This document shows, in pieces, positions 8,620 through 19,900 of a stretch of DNA of 64,000 nucleotides (position 1 is its first letter; every line of letters begins with the position of its first letter). Made by a program: the position numbers and the translations under genes. The DNA comes from Chloroflexota bacterium (GTDB taxonomy: Bacteria > Chloroflexota > Anaerolineae > Aggregatilineales > J027). The notes below the pieces were generated by a model. That model saw only the letters and a program-made list of their open reading frames with translations, made no database searches and was not told the DNA's origin. The stretch spans positions 1 to 64,000 of the forward strand of contig JABFGB010000031.1 of NCBI GenBank assembly GCA_013112715.1, given 5' to 3'.

Positions 8620-8889
8620 TTGCCCGTCGCTGAAAAAAGGCATTTTTGTGCGTGGCTAATCTCGGATATACTTCATACCATGTGCAAAGCAGTTTACCTC
8701 GCCTGATGTACGTGGAGCACTTTATCAATTAGATGGGCCTATTTAATAAAGTTGCCGTGCTCAATCCAATTGGGGATGGTCAAGCGGAGAATTACTGTAA
8801 AGTTTTTGAATTGTTTATGAAATTGAGAAATTTCCAACTTTTTGCAACCCGTTTTAGCTGGCTTTTACGACAAAAGGAACAGCAAGAAA
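8620..8889. other. Intergenic stretch before the ECF sigma gene, with one possible small ORF
   Basis: Together with the terminator it makes about 320 bases without a sure gene. An ATG at 8733 opens 54 codons ending at 8897, overlapping the sigma start by 8 bases (MGLFNKVAVLNPIGDGQ... to RQKEQQEND). It has no convincing ribosome-binding site and no known relative, so it could be a leader ORF coupled to the sigma gene or chance. Confidence 0.3.
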
Positions 8890-9444
8890 ATGATTAACCG
8901 AGACGCCAGCGACGAGCAATTGGCAGCTCTGGCTCAACAGGGTGATAAAGATGCGTTTATGGCCCTTTATAACCGCTATCTGGCAAAGGTGTTTAACCGG
9001 GTCAAAAGCCGAGTGCCACCTCAAGATGCGGAGGATGTGACACAGGAGGCATTTGTGGCGATGGTGCGCTCCCTGCCAAAATTTGAACGGCGGGCCAAGT
9101 TCAATACATGGTTATACACCATCGTCAACCGCCAGATTGCCGATTATTACCGCCGACGGGGCAAGGGTGGCAACCCGGGTGGGGAAGTCAGCCTTGAGGA
9201 TGTTGAGCATACGGCGCGGGCGGGGTTATATGAGACGGATTCTTTAGGTGAACGAGGGTTGATCCAAAAGGCGTTGCATACCCTCCCCGAACATTATCAG
9301 GAGATTATCATGCTGCGATTTGCTGATGGCCTGAGTTTCCAAGAGATTGCGGATGAACGGGGACAGACGTTGGATGCAGTCAAGTCGCTGTATCGGCGGG
9401 CGATTGAGGCGCTGCGGGATCAAGTCGGTGGAACTATACATTAA
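8890..9444 (+). CDS. ECF-family RNA polymerase sigma factor
   Basis: A 184-residue sigma-70 factor of the extracytoplasmic-function type. Region 2 covers ALYNRYLAKVFNRVKSR, PQDAEDVTQEAFVAM and WLYTIVNRQIADYYRRR (residues about 25-90). Region 4 is at 120-180 (LPEHYQEIIMLRFADGLSFQ, then EIADERG and VKSLYRRAIEALR). The ATG at 8890 is preferred; the frame continues upstream to 8842 but sigma homology begins at DASDEQLAALAQ. It is followed 12 bases later by a membrane protein that is probably its anti-sigma factor. Confidence 0.9.
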   Translation: MINRDASDEQLAALAQQGDKDAFMALYNRYLAKVFNRVKSRVPPQDAEDVTQEAFVAMVRSLPKFERRAKFNTWLYTIVNRQIADYYRRRGKGGNPGGEVSLEDVEHTARAGLYETDSLGERGLIQKALHTLPEHYQEIIMLRFADGLSFQEIADERGQTLDAVKSLYRRAIEALRDQVGGTIH

Positions 9445-9456
9445 AAGAGGTGCGGC

Positions 9457-9903
9457 GTGACAAACACCGAACGAGACAATGAACTGGCGGCTCTGACCGA
9501 TGCCGTATTGGAAGGAAGACCGATGAGCACTTCAACAAGTACCCGCGACTTGGAACGGGTCATCATTCAATTACGCGATGTCATTGACCCCGATACCCCG
9601 CCTGACCCCGGTTATAGTATGCGGTTGTCAGGGCGCTTGGGGCAGGAGTTTGATTTGCTGCAACGCCCTAAGATCCGCAAGTGGCCCAATCAACGCATGG
9701 TGCAGCTGGTCGGCATGGCAGCGGCGCTGATTGTGGTGATGGGGATTGGTATATTATTTTCCGGCAGCGATACCGGCAACGGTGATAGTGGCCTTTCGGG
9801 AACCGCTGTTGGTAATTTGAGCGTCCTTGAAGCGATTGTGCTGGCTGGGGTTGCCGTCGGATTAGGAAGCGCGGTGTTCTTTTTGATGAAGCGGCGACAG
9901 TAA
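9457..9903 (+). CDS. Two-TM membrane protein, probable anti-sigma factor of the ECF sigma
   Basis: A 148-residue protein starting at a GTG with AGAGGTG upstream. A soluble N-terminal half of about 85 residues (ELAALTDAVLEGRPM..., YSMRLSGRLGQEFDLL) is followed by two membrane segments at about 92-108 (LVGMAAALIVVMGIGILF) and 123-143 (VLEAIVLAGVAVGLGSAVFF). The order sigma gene then small membrane protein, 12 bases apart, is the usual layout for an anti-sigma factor. No zinc-binding HxxxCxxC motif is present, so the role rests on context. Confidence 0.65.
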   Translation: MTNTERDNELAALTDAVLEGRPMSTSTSTRDLERVIIQLRDVIDPDTPPDPGYSMRLSGRLGQEFDLLQRPKIRKWPNQRMVQLVGMAAALIVVMGIGILFSGSDTGNGDSGLSGTAVGNLSVLEAIVLAGVAVGLGSAVFFLMKRRQ

Positions 9904-10104
9904 TCGAATTCCCGCAAATGACCCACTTTCTGATACCGGGGAATTGGGTCTCAAATTTTCCATTAAATCACCCCTTGGACATTGGGTAATAATCCGTTGG
10001 TGATTTTTGCCCATATCCTCTGTATTCCCCATCTGTGATAAATCAGACCAAGCTGCGTTTATAAGCCATAGACAGCCAAATGCTTGGATAAGGAAGGGGA
10101 ACGC

Positions 10105-11157
10105 ATGAAATCTCTTGTACGATTCGTCGGGTTAACGATCATCTTCTCATTCTTGATGCTGGGTTTGCCAACAGCCCATGCCCAAGATTTCCCTGAAATC
10201 AAACCAGTCTGTTTTGAGTTTGAACGGTTGCCCCTCGGCATGACGTATCATGTCGGAGACAACTTTGCCGTAACGGGTGCTACGGTTGAGGCGCAGGAGT
10301 TTCAATGGGCTGACGGCACTCTCTTCCCCGATGGTGAGGCCACTGTGGAAAATGGCGGCATGGCGGGCGGGAGTGGCTCTGAAATCCACACCAACAATAT
10401 CAATTTGCAGTTCAAATTGGATACACCCGTTGATGGCCTCATTCTGCTCTATGGGGCGTATGGCGGAAATCTAAACTTGGAGATCAACGGTGATTTCATT
10501 AACACCCCGGATTTTCCGAGTTTGCATGGCTCATCGCTTGGGGGCGTCAACATCTATGTGGATGATATAAACGGCACGCTAGGGCGTCTCATTCTCGAAG
10601 GCACTATCGAATATTTCCGCATTGGGGGGCAAGAATTCTGGTTCGATGATCCCTGCGGAGATGAACCGCCACCACCTCCCGGTGAGTGTGTCAACTTTGA
10701 AAGTCTCGCCCTCGGCAGTCATTTTGTGGTGGGGGATACCTTTGACGAGGCTGGCGTCAAGATGACCGTCGTGGATTTCTATTGGTCGAGTGGTGTTGCC
10801 AGCGGGGGGTTCGCTGAGATAGGTGCTTCTGGTGCAGCAGGGGGCAGCGGCCAAGAACTGATTGTGAACAATGTCAGTATCGCCTTCGATTTTGGCGGCC
10901 CGGTCAGTTTTGTCTCACTCCGGTTCGGCGAATATGGGGGCAATGTCAACATTGAAATCAATGGAGACTTTCGGAATGAGGATGACTTTGCCAAGATTCA
11001 TAATCAGGTGATTGGGGGTGTCACCGTGCTGGTCGGCAATGGCTTCGGCAACGACTCCGGCATGATTGTGCTGGTTGGTACGGTCAACACCTTTTCCATT
11101 GGGGGGCAGGAATTTTTCATTGATGAGGTGTGTTACTGCGCTGACGGTAAGCGGTAA
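10105..11157 (+). CDS. Secreted protein with a duplicated beta domain
   Basis: A 350-residue protein with a signal peptide (to about residue 27, LPTAHAQD). The mature part is two copies of one domain of about 160 residues joined by a proline hinge (CGDEPPPPPGEC). The copies share CFEFERLPLG/CVNFESLALG, YHVGDNF/FVVGDTF, AGGSGSE/AGGSGQE, YGGNLNLEINGDF/YGGNVNIEINGDF and IGGQEFW/IGGQEFF. The LEINGDF and LGG motifs suggest a carbohydrate-binding-like jelly roll, but no family is recognised. The ATG at 10105 has AAGGAAGGGG upstream. Confidence 0.75.
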   Translation: MKSLVRFVGLTIIFSFLMLGLPTAHAQDFPEIKPVCFEFERLPLGMTYHVGDNFAVTGATVEAQEFQWADGTLFPDGEATVENGGMAGGSGSEIHTNNINLQFKLDTPVDGLILLYGAYGGNLNLEINGDFINTPDFPSLHGSSLGGVNIYVDDINGTLGRLILEGTIEYFRIGGQEFWFDDPCGDEPPPPPGECVNFESLALGSHFVVGDTFDEAGVKMTVVDFYWSSGVASGGFAEIGASGAAGGSGQELIVNNVSIAFDFGGPVSFVSLRFGEYGGNVNIEINGDFRNEDDFAKIHNQVIGGVTVLVGNGFGNDSGMIVLVGTVNTFSIGGQEFFIDEVCYCADGKR

Positions 11158-11218
11158 TCGGCCTGCACCAGCAATGGGCTAAAAATTGCCAAATCGGATG
11201 AGATTGTCCACAATAGTA

Positions 11219-11251
11219 GGGGAGTGATTGCAAATCGCTCCCTAATTTTTT
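11219..11251 (+). terminator. Terminator after the duplicated-domain secreted protein
   Basis: GGGAGTGATT and AATCGCTCCC pair (one G-T wobble) around a short loop and are followed by TAATTTTTT. Confidence 0.75.
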
Positions 11252-11289
11252 GGCATTGACCGAATGTTATTGTGGACGACTCCCTGCTT

Positions 11290-13062
11290 ATGAATACTAA
11301 TGAACTGATTGCGTACATCATTGCCATCGGTATCCCCGTCTTGGCGATTTACATGATTGATGCGTTTGACCTTTTCGGCACGGGCAAGATTAGCACCGTG
11401 CTGATTTGTATCGGGTGGGGGGCGATTGGCGCGTTTGGCGCGGCCTACTACATCAATACCTCGATTGTCGGTGATGTTGGGTTGGATTATCTCGTGCGAT
11501 TTGCCGCCCCGGTCATCGAAGAAATCCTCAAATCCCTGATTTTGATTTACCTGATTCAGCGCCCCACCTTCCGTTATGTGGTAGATGGGGCGACCTATGG
11601 TTTTGGCGCGGGTATCGGCTTCGCGGTTGCCGAAAATGTCAATTATCTTTCCAGCACAGAAGCCAGCCTATCGCTTGCCATCAGCCGTGTGTTATCGGCC
11701 TCGTTGATGCACGCCACCGCCAGCGCGATGGTCGGGATTTCATTGGGTCGTATCCGCCGCTCGCATGACCGCGAAAAATTCACGTGGCCCATCGTTGGCA
11801 TCATCACCGCGATCGCTATTCATGTCGTGTTTAACAATGCCGTGCGTTCGCTCTCCGGCTCGTTGATGCTGCTCGTCGCGGTGGGGATTGGCTTAGGGGG
11901 CGGTTTCCTAATTGCCAATCTGATTGGTCAGGGTCTGGCCCAAGAGAAAAAACGTTTTGCCGAAACACTGGGTTTGAGTGTGGGTGTCACCGCCGCCGAA
12001 ACCAAAGCGGTGCAAAAATTGGGCAGTCAGCAAATTGAGCAGTTGCTGTCCGAACTGGGCAAATTTTTTGGGGAGGAAAAGGTCAAACCGATTCGCCGCC
12101 TGTTTGTCGCCCAAGCCAACATCGGGATTTTGAAAAATAACCTGCGAAACCCGACCTCTGACCGTCTGCGCGAGGCGTGGGAAGCCGATATTGCGAAATT
12201 GCGGGAGGAAATTGACGAAATCCGCAACGAACTCGGTGTGTATATCATGTCGTTTATCCGCAACGTGTTCCCCTCCGAAGATGCCGAAATTTGGGATCAG
12301 TTGACCGACGGCATTGGCGAATATGACCCCGAACACGTCCATCGCTTTGACGTATTTATGAATTTGTCGCAGCGAACCAAGACGGTTGACCCTCAAGAAT
12401 TGGTACGTCGTGCCGATAGTCTCAAGAAAGTCTCCATTTTTTCGAGTGTGCCCCTCCCGGAACTGGAAAATCTCAGCCGCGCCCTTGTGCCCCGCCGTTA
12501 TGTAGATGGTCAGGTGTTGTTCGATCAGGGCGATGAAGGCGACGCGATGTACCTGATTGAGAAGGGCAGCCTGAGTATTTATGCGATTGACAGCGAACGG
12601 CGCGAAAAATATATCCGCAGTTTTGAGGCCGGGATGCCATTTGGTGAATTAGCCTTGATGGACGGGCAACCCCGTTCGGCCCGTGCGCGTGCCACCAGCA
12701 GCTTGCAGGTGTTGATGCTGCCGCGCCAGCAATTTAATATGTTTATCCAATCGCGCCCCCAAGTGATTTTGGAGGTGCTGCGTTTTTTGGCAGAGAAGGT
12801 GCGTTTTACCACCCGTACCCTTGAAGAAAGCGCGAATTGGGCCAGTCAAATTCAGAAGGGCGAGTTTGATAAGGCCAATTTGTTGGAACAAGTCCCCGCC
12901 GCGAAGGTCGTGCCGCCAAGCGAACTGCCGGATGAAAATGCCGCCGATCCGATGGCGATGGATGAGGATGCCCCGGCGACGATTAGTGGGATGTTCTTGC
13001 GGGTGCAGCAGGCATTGGAAAAACGCGATGCCGAGCGTGCCGCCGAGGAGAAGAAGGAGTAA
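11290..13062 (+). CDS. PrsW-type intramembrane protease fused to a cyclic-nucleotide-binding domain
   Basis: A 590-residue fusion. Residues 1-220 form a multi-pass PrsW-like protease: the motifs APVIEEILKSLIL (EExxK), GAGIGFAVAENVNYL, SLMHATASAMVGISLG and AIAIHVVFNN supply the expected Glu and His residues. A cytoplasmic helical region follows (about 230-380). Residues 385-510 are a cNMP-binding domain (IFSSVPLPELENLSR, LFDQGDEGDAMYLIEKGSL, FGELALMDGQPRSARA). A last helical stretch contains VRFTTRTLEESANWA and QKGEF, also found in the protein at 24108-24851. Known PrsW enzymes cleave anti-sigma factors, and a sigma/anti-sigma-like pair lies 1.4 kb upstream. The start is uncertain: a GTG at 11272 is also possible and neither has a strong ribosome-binding site. 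Confidence 0.85.
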   Translation: MNTNELIAYIIAIGIPVLAIYMIDAFDLFGTGKISTVLICIGWGAIGAFGAAYYINTSIVGDVGLDYLVRFAAPVIEEILKSLILIYLIQRPTFRYVVDGATYGFGAGIGFAVAENVNYLSSTEASLSLAISRVLSASLMHATASAMVGISLGRIRRSHDREKFTWPIVGIITAIAIHVVFNNAVRSLSGSLMLLVAVGIGLGGGFLIANLIGQGLAQEKKRFAETLGLSVGVTAAETKAVQKLGSQQIEQLLSELGKFFGEEKVKPIRRLFVAQANIGILKNNLRNPTSDRLREAWEADIAKLREEIDEIRNELGVYIMSFIRNVFPSEDAEIWDQLTDGIGEYDPEHVHRFDVFMNLSQRTKTVDPQELVRRADSLKKVSIFSSVPLPELENLSRALVPRRYVDGQVLFDQGDEGDAMYLIEKGSLSIYAIDSERREKYIRSFEAGMPFGELALMDGQPRSARARATSSLQVLMLPRQQFNMFIQSRPQVILEVLRFLAEKVRFTTRTLEESANWASQIQKGEFDKANLLEQVPAAKVVPPSELPDENAADPMAMDEDAPATISGMFLRVQQALEKRDAERAAEEKKE

Positions 13063-13069
13063 TGCTGGT

Positions 13070-13516
13070 TTAGCCCAATTCCAAAACCTTTAGACTGAAT
13101 AACTTTCCCTGTGGCACTTGGAAAAGGACATATAAAGGCGGGAGTGGATATTGGCGGCGAAAATCAATGGCATCAAGAAAAACGTCTAGGATTTTGTCAA
13201 AAGAATGGGGGTCTGTGTCTAGGAAACGGGCATAGTCGGTGTAATATAGCACAAATCCTTTACCTGTGAGCCAATCCTGCAAATCGCTCAAGCAATCATA
13301 AAGGGCGTCAAGGTTGTGCCCAAAATAGGGAAATTCCATCGCCTTTTCGATTTGGTTGTAGAACTCTGCCTTAGACGAGACTTGCTTTCCGTCCAGCCAA
13401 AACAAGCGAAACCCATTCGACTCCACAATCGTTTTCAGCAACTCCATCTGCGGCTCGCCAAAAATTTGATAGAGGCTGGCATCATCTGGATTAGCTAATA
13501 AACCGCTGAGATTCAT
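13070..13516 (-). CDS. Barstar-family protein
   Basis: A 148-residue protein. The barstar signature is clear: FRLFWLDGKQVSSKAEFYNQ, then FPYFGHNLDALYDCLSDL and an edge strand (GFVLYYTDYARF). Barstars block barnase-type RNases. Here it is longer than the classical 90 residues, with an N-terminal extension of about 35 residues. No RNase gene lies nearby, so it may protect against an incoming toxin or bind another partner. It converges with the PrsW-fusion gene, 7 bases away. Confidence 0.75.
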   Translation of the reverse strand: MNLSGLLANPDDASLYQIFGEPQMELLKTIVESNGFRLFWLDGKQVSSKAEFYNQIEKAMEFPYFGHNLDALYDCLSDLQDWLTGKGFVLYYTDYARFLDTDPHSFDKILDVFLDAIDFRRQYPLPPLYVLFQVPQGKLFSLKVLELG

Positions 13517-13567
13517 GATTACTGCCCGATTCTAATTATTCTTCAAACACCGCTTGCACAACGGAGC

Positions 13568-13825
13568 CTATCGCAAAATTTGTTGTCGTACCCACTCCAC
13601 CGGATCATCCATCTCTAGGGCTTCCCAATCGCTGGTATCGAGGGTATCCAGCAGTTGATTTAATGCCTGTCCCCAGTGTTCGCTCACTGATTCATGGGTA
13701 GGCGTCACGGTCAAACCCCGACTCATGGCATTGACAATACGGGTGACCAATTGGGCCTGATCTTCAGGGGTTAACTTCAAGGCTTGGCTGACCACTTCTT
13801 CAAGGTTTGGTGCATAGGTACTCAT
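13568..13825 (-). CDS. Small helical protein, antitoxin-like
   Basis: An 85-residue acidic protein, largely helical (EEVVSQALKLTPEDQAQLVT, EHWGQALNQLLDTL, DDPVEWVRQQILR). The phrase LTPEDQAQLV is common in small antitoxin-type proteins of cyanobacteria and Chloroflexota, but no toxin partner is present. It is 51 bases upstream of the barstar gene on the same strand and may be co-transcribed with it. Confidence 0.5.
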   Translation of the reverse strand: MSTYAPNLEEVVSQALKLTPEDQAQLVTRIVNAMSRGLTVTPTHESVSEHWGQALNQLLDTLDTSDWEALEMDDPVEWVRQQILR

Positions 13826-13903
13826 AACACGCTCCGATCATCTCCTCTTTGATTCTACGAGGTAATCGGGGTACTGCCAAGTCAACGGGTATATTTCCGT
13901 ATT

Positions 13904-13948
13904 CAAAAATCAAAAGCCCCCAACCTGCCTATTCGCAAATTAGGGGCT
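13904..13948 (-). terminator. Terminator after the giant surface-protein gene
   Basis: On the minus strand AGCCCC and GGGGCT pair across a 22-base loop and are followed by TTTGATTTTTG. It lies 49 bases past the stop codon at 13997. The long loop makes it less certain than others in the window. Confidence 0.5.
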
Positions 13949-13996
13949 ATTGTTTGGGACGGATAGAGGTAGTTGATTCCCTCTATCCCATCACGG

Positions 13997-16900
13997 CTAC
14001 TTCTCAGCCGAGGGGAGTGACCGCTGGCGGCTGGCGTTTTCTTCTGACGGGGCGTTCTGCGGATATTGGTCGGCGTTGGGGTCAAAGGTCAGTTGGCTGG
14101 CCTCTTCTTCCACCTTGATCGCCGGGGTGTCAATCGGCAGGGCGTTGGTCGAGAAGATATTCGGGTCTTCGGTAATGTCGGATGTCCAGACAATCGTCGT
14201 GGATTCGCAATACCAAGTGGGGGCATAGTCGGGAATCACGTTGTCGGTCAACAGGCGCGTCTTGCCGCTGCTGAACTCGTACACATAGATGTCGAGGTCG
14301 CCGTCCACATCGGATTGATAGGCCACTACGCTGTCATCGGTCGAGAACACTGGATTGGTGGCGTCGCCAGCGACATCGGAGATCAATTCCACATCGGTGC
14401 CATCGGCGTTCATGACGTAGACCGCGCTCTTGTCCGAGCCATCGCGGTACGAACGGAACACAATCTTTTCGCCATTGAACGAATAGGAGGCGTCATGGTC
14501 ATAACCATTGCCATCGCTTAGTTTGATTACCTCCCCTGTCGCAATGGTCAGTTCGTAAATCTGCCACAGGCCGCCTTCACGGTCACTCTGGAAGATCAAC
14601 TTGCTGCCATCGGGATGCCAGAAAGCGTTGATGTCGTTGGCGGCATCATTCGTCAGGCGGGTTTCGACACCCGTCGCCACGTCCACCATGTACAGTTCCC
14701 AATTGCCGTCGCGGGCGGATTCATACACGATGTACTGTCCATCCGGCGACCACATCGGGTCAATGTCAATGGCGTTGGGCGTATTGGTGACGCGCTGTTG
14801 GATTAAGCCGTCCACCGAGCCGATGTAGATTTCCCAGTTGCCATCGCGGTTGGAGGCAAAGGCGATCCACTGAGCATCGGGTGACTTGGTGGGGGCCATG
14901 TCGTAGATACGGAAGCCGACACCCTTCGACAGGTTCTCGTCCGCGTCGGGGTTATCGGGTAGATCACCCAGCCGGAAGATTTCCCAGTCGCCAGTCTGGT
15001 TGGTGTGATACAGCAGCCAGTCGGGGCAGACCGCCGGGCCAACTTCAATCGGCGTCCATTCCCGTTCACCCTGTTCATTGGTGCAGAGTTCAGGGTTGGT
15101 CATCACGACCACTGGGAAGCCGTTGGTGGTTTCAAGCGTGTAGCCGCAGACGGGTTCCGGTTCATCCGGTGTGCTGGGCGGGACATCGCCGGGGATGTCG
15201 CAGTAGGTTTGGGCCGTTGCGGAGAGGTCGGCGGTCTCGAAGATCACCGTTTCACCGGGCCGGTTAACAAAGAAGTCTTGGGATGCACCCGCATCGAGAT
15301 CGAGCGTGCCACGTTCAAAGATTTGGCCGAACTCGTTCTTGATGACGTAATCCACTTGTTGGTTGCCTTCGCTCATATCGCCACCGTTGTTGGTGATGCC
15401 GAATTGAGCCGAGCCGTCTTCTTTGCAGAAGCCGATAACCGACAAGGCCGGTGGTTGATAGCAGGTCGTCTCGACAAAGACTGTGCTGAGGCCTTCACTG
15501 GTAAACGTCAGTGTGCCCCAAACATCGGGTACGGGGATATTGACGCTTTCGTTTTCGGCGATTTCGAGTGTGCCATCCAGCGCCACGTTGCCATTTTCGT
15601 CGGTGATTTGATAGTACTGCTGTTGATTACCAGAGGCCATATCGCCGCCACCGTTGTAGATGACAAACAGAGCCGAGCCGTTTTCAACACACGTACCAAC
15701 GGCGGAGAGCACAGGCGGTTTGTAACATTCGGTGTTGGCGGTCACTGGGCTGAGGCCTTCGGAAGTGAAGGTCAGCGGGCCATAGACGCCATCCACTTGA
15801 ACATCAAGGCTGCTGCCTGCGCCAAGTTCCAACGTGCCTGTGAGCACCTCGTCGCCCTCAAGATCGGTGACGGTGAAGGGCTGCTGTTGATTGCCCAAGC
15901 GCATATCGCCGCCGCTGTTGGCGACGGTGAAACGAGCCGAGCCGTTTTCGAGGCAGACACCGGACGCGGTTAGGGCCGGGGGTTGGTAACACAACGAACT
16001 GATGTGCAAGTGTGGGCCGCCTTCAGTAACGGTGTCGAAGAAGATTTCACCAAAGTAGTCGGCGACAGTAAAGGTTTGTGATTCGCCTTCTCCCAGTTCG
16101 AGTGTGCCAGTTTCGATCACCCCCGTCGCAGAGATAGCGAAATCTTCACCGATGAGCGCCTGCACCCAGCTAATGATGTACTCCACTTGCTGGTTGCCCA
16201 AGCTCATATCACCACCATTGTTGGTGATGACAAACTGGGTTACACCACCTTCGACGCAGGTCGCTTCGCCGACCAGAGCCGGGGGCTTGTAGCATTCGGT
16301 ATTGGCCGTCAAGGGGCTGAGTCCTTCGGAGGTGAAGGTCAGCGGGCCATAAACGTCGGTGACATCAACCTTGATGAATTGACCATTCAGCAGTTGGATC
16401 GTGCCGCTGGCGACTTCATTGCCTGCGCTGTCGGTGATGGTGTAGGTCTGGGCGCGTTGTTCGTCCATTGCACCGCCACCATTGTAGATATAAAAGGTCG
16501 CTGATCCGTCTTCCTTGCAGTAGCCCTCGACGGTCAGTTCGGGCAGCGGTTGACAGTTGGTTTCAACGAGAACGGTCTCGTTTTCTAACACCAGCCGCAA
16601 GTGTCCAAATCGGCCTTCGACCAAGATGGTGGTGCTTTCGCCTTCACCCAATGCCAAAGTACCACTGACGTCAGCCACATCACTGTTATCCAGCACGGCG
16701 TAATCAATGGTTTGGTCGCCGAGGTTCATGTCGCCGCCGTTGTTGGTGACGGTGAATTCAGCCGAGCCATTGATCTTGCAGATGCCGACTGCCGACAATG
16801 ACGGGGGTTTGTAGCATTCAGTATTGGCAACCGCGCCTTCTTGTCCGTCTATCCACAATTCAAGCGGGCCATAGGTGCCGACCACCGGGATTTGCAGCGT

Positions 16901-19900
16901 TTGGTTGTTGCCAAGCGTGATGATACCGCTGGTAACTTCGTTGCCTTCGCTGTCAAACACCCAATACAGCAGACTCTGATTGCCCAGACTCATGTCGCCG
17001 CCGTTGTTGGTGACGGTGAAGCGGGCCTCGCCGTTTTCCAAACACACGCCTTCATACGTGAGGGTCGGGGGTTCATAACAGGTCGTTTCAATCGAACCTT
17101 CAAAGTCATCCACGCGGAGGGTCAGCGTGCCAAAGGTGTCGGTAATTTCGACGGTCTGGCTTTCGCCTGCCTCAAGGTTGACCTCACCGGAATCTACCTC
17201 GGTGTTGCTGCTATCGGTGACGTGGTAGGTGCTGGGTTCGGGCATGTCGCCACCTTCATTGGTGATGGTGAACTGAGCATGTCCATTTTCCAAGCAGACG
17301 GCTTTATAGGTGAGTTTCGGCGGTTGGGCACATTCGGTGGTTGTTTCGGCAAAGAGGCCGCCTTGACCCTGTGCATCGGGCGTGCTGTAGCCAGTGCGTA
17401 AGGTCAGCGAGTCGTACCAACCGGGGACAGTCACGGTAAAGGATTCGTTACGACCTAGCGCGGGCACGGTGCCATTCTGGACTTCGGTCATGATGTTGAC
17501 CACGTAATAGGGTTGCGGGGCAATCATCGGATAGCCCGTATTCGTGATGACAAACGTCGCCGAGCCATCCTTCGCACAGACAGCCTTAACCGACAGCGCG
17601 GCATCGCACGGGCCAGCCGATGAGGCTGAGGCCAATTCGATTACGCCTACCGGGACGGAGACATGCACCCGTAAGGTGTTGCTGCCTGCGACGGCAGTGG
17701 TGGTGATGCGTTGGGTGGAGTTGGCTTCAATGGTATTGCTGCCAACCTCAACACTGCCATCCACTGTGTAACGATAGTTCACCGGGAACGGATTCGGATT
17801 GGTCACGTCCCACACGCGCGTATTGAGCCAGTCGTCGTTGCAGACTGAGATGACCTTAAACGGCAGGATGGGCGGTAGACATTCGCCAGTCGAGGCGGAA
17901 ACGACCAATGTGTTGCCGTCGCGGATGGTCAAAGTGGCGCTCTCATAACCCGCCGGGATCGTCACTGTCAGTGTCGTGCTTTCGTTCGTACCCAGTTGGA
18001 ACGTGCCGTTTTCGATGTTCTGATTACGGCTGTCGTCAATCGAGTAGTTAAACGAGGTGGGCATGACCCCGCCTGTATTGGTGATCGTGAAAGCGACGGT
18101 GCTGCTGGTCAGATCATTCGCCGAGCAGACGCCAGACGCTTCAATCTTGGGCGGTTGGGCACATTCGCTGCCCGCCGTCAATTCCAAATCGGGCGCATTA
18201 AAGGTCAAGTTCCCATAGAGACCGGGTAGGAAGACTTCGAGGGTATTGGCAAAGTTGGGTGCGCCCGCTTCGGCCAACAAGAACGTGCCTTCATTGACGA
18301 GGTTGCCACCCTCGTCCGTCACGGTATAGGAGGCGGGTTGAACCATTGCGCCGCCGTTGTTGACGAGGAGGAAGTATGTGCCGGAGAAGCCTTCTTCTTC
18401 CTTGCAGCGACCCTCAACAGTTATGTCGGGAGCTTCCACGCATTCGGTCTTGGCGGTCAAGGTGATCTTGCCATCAGTGGCTGTAAAGGTGACTTCGCCG
18501 TAGCCATCCGGTACGTCAATGCTGAAGGTGTTGTTCTGGTCGCCATCCAGTTGGAACGAGCCAGTCAATGGGGTGGTTAATGTGCCGCCAGAAATGGTAT
18601 AGCTCATTGGGCCGTCCATTGGGCCGCCGTCCACATTCGTAACCATAAACTGTGCGCCGCTGCCATCTTCCAAGCAGACACCCTCGGCTTTGAGGTTAGT
18701 CGGTTTGCGACATTCGGTGCTGGCGGAGAGTTTGCTGTCGGTGGTGCTGAAATTCAACACACCGCGAGCATTGACCGTGATGGGCAGACTTTCATCTTCA
18801 CCCAGTTGGAAGTCGCCGCTGCGAACGGTGTTGCCGCTGGCGTCGGTGATACGATAGGTATCGGTGTTGGGCATCGCGCCGCCTTCATTGTAAATCGTGA
18901 AGGTTGCCGAGCCGTCCTCATTACACACGCCCTCCACCCGCAGATTGGGCAGTTCGAGCGAGGTCGAAACATTGACATTGACTTTGCGGACAATCGCGCC
19001 GGGGATACCCTGTGCATTGACCAGCATCGTCACGGTGTATTCTTTGCTCTCGGTGTAGGTATGGCACGGGTTCAAATCGGTGCTGGTGCTGCCATCGCCA
19101 AAGTCCCACGAGGTCAGGGTTGTGCCTGCGCTCAGGTAGCTGGTAAAGCAGACTTCGCCGCCGGGTTTGACTTCGATGCCAAACGAGGAGTCGGATTCAC
19201 TTAGGCCATAGGTGCGGATACGGTTGGTCGCGCTGGCTTCCAGACCGAATACGTTCTTGACCTTCAACGTTACGTCAAATGTGCCGATAGTGGTGTAGGT
19301 GAAGCACGGATTTTGGGCGGTGCTGTCGGTGTTGCCGTCGCCATCCAAATCCCATTCCCAACTGTTGATCTGGTCACCTTGACTTTGGTCAGTATAACAG
19401 ACCTCCATCGGGGCGACGCCATTCCAGCGGCTGGGGGTGAATTCGGCGCGGATGTTGGTGGCCGAGCCGACGCGCACGATGACAGTAGCTTCCATAGCCC
19501 CTAAATCACCGTTCCCATGTAACACAATGGTGTATTCGCCGGGTACAGTGAAGCGGAAGGTCGTATCTTTGGTATAGGCGTGACCGCCACCGGGGAAGTC
19601 CCAAACATAGCTGTCGGGATAGATGTTGGTGCTAATGCCCGTGAAGCTGACCGTCAACGGGGCGATACCCGCGTTCGGGTTGGCATTGGCCGCCAACGAT
19701 TGTTCCTTGATTTCAACGGTGCGCTGTTTGGCACACGTCTTGCCATCCGAGGCCGTCGCTTCAAACCTCAAGGTGAAGTTGCCTACCGCCGCAAATTGAT
19801 AAGCCAGATTGATGTCCGTGCCGACTTCTTGCCCATTCACCAACCAACGATAGGTGGCGGTGCGTCCTTCAACGGCGTTCAAGTTGTTGACTGAGCCGCT

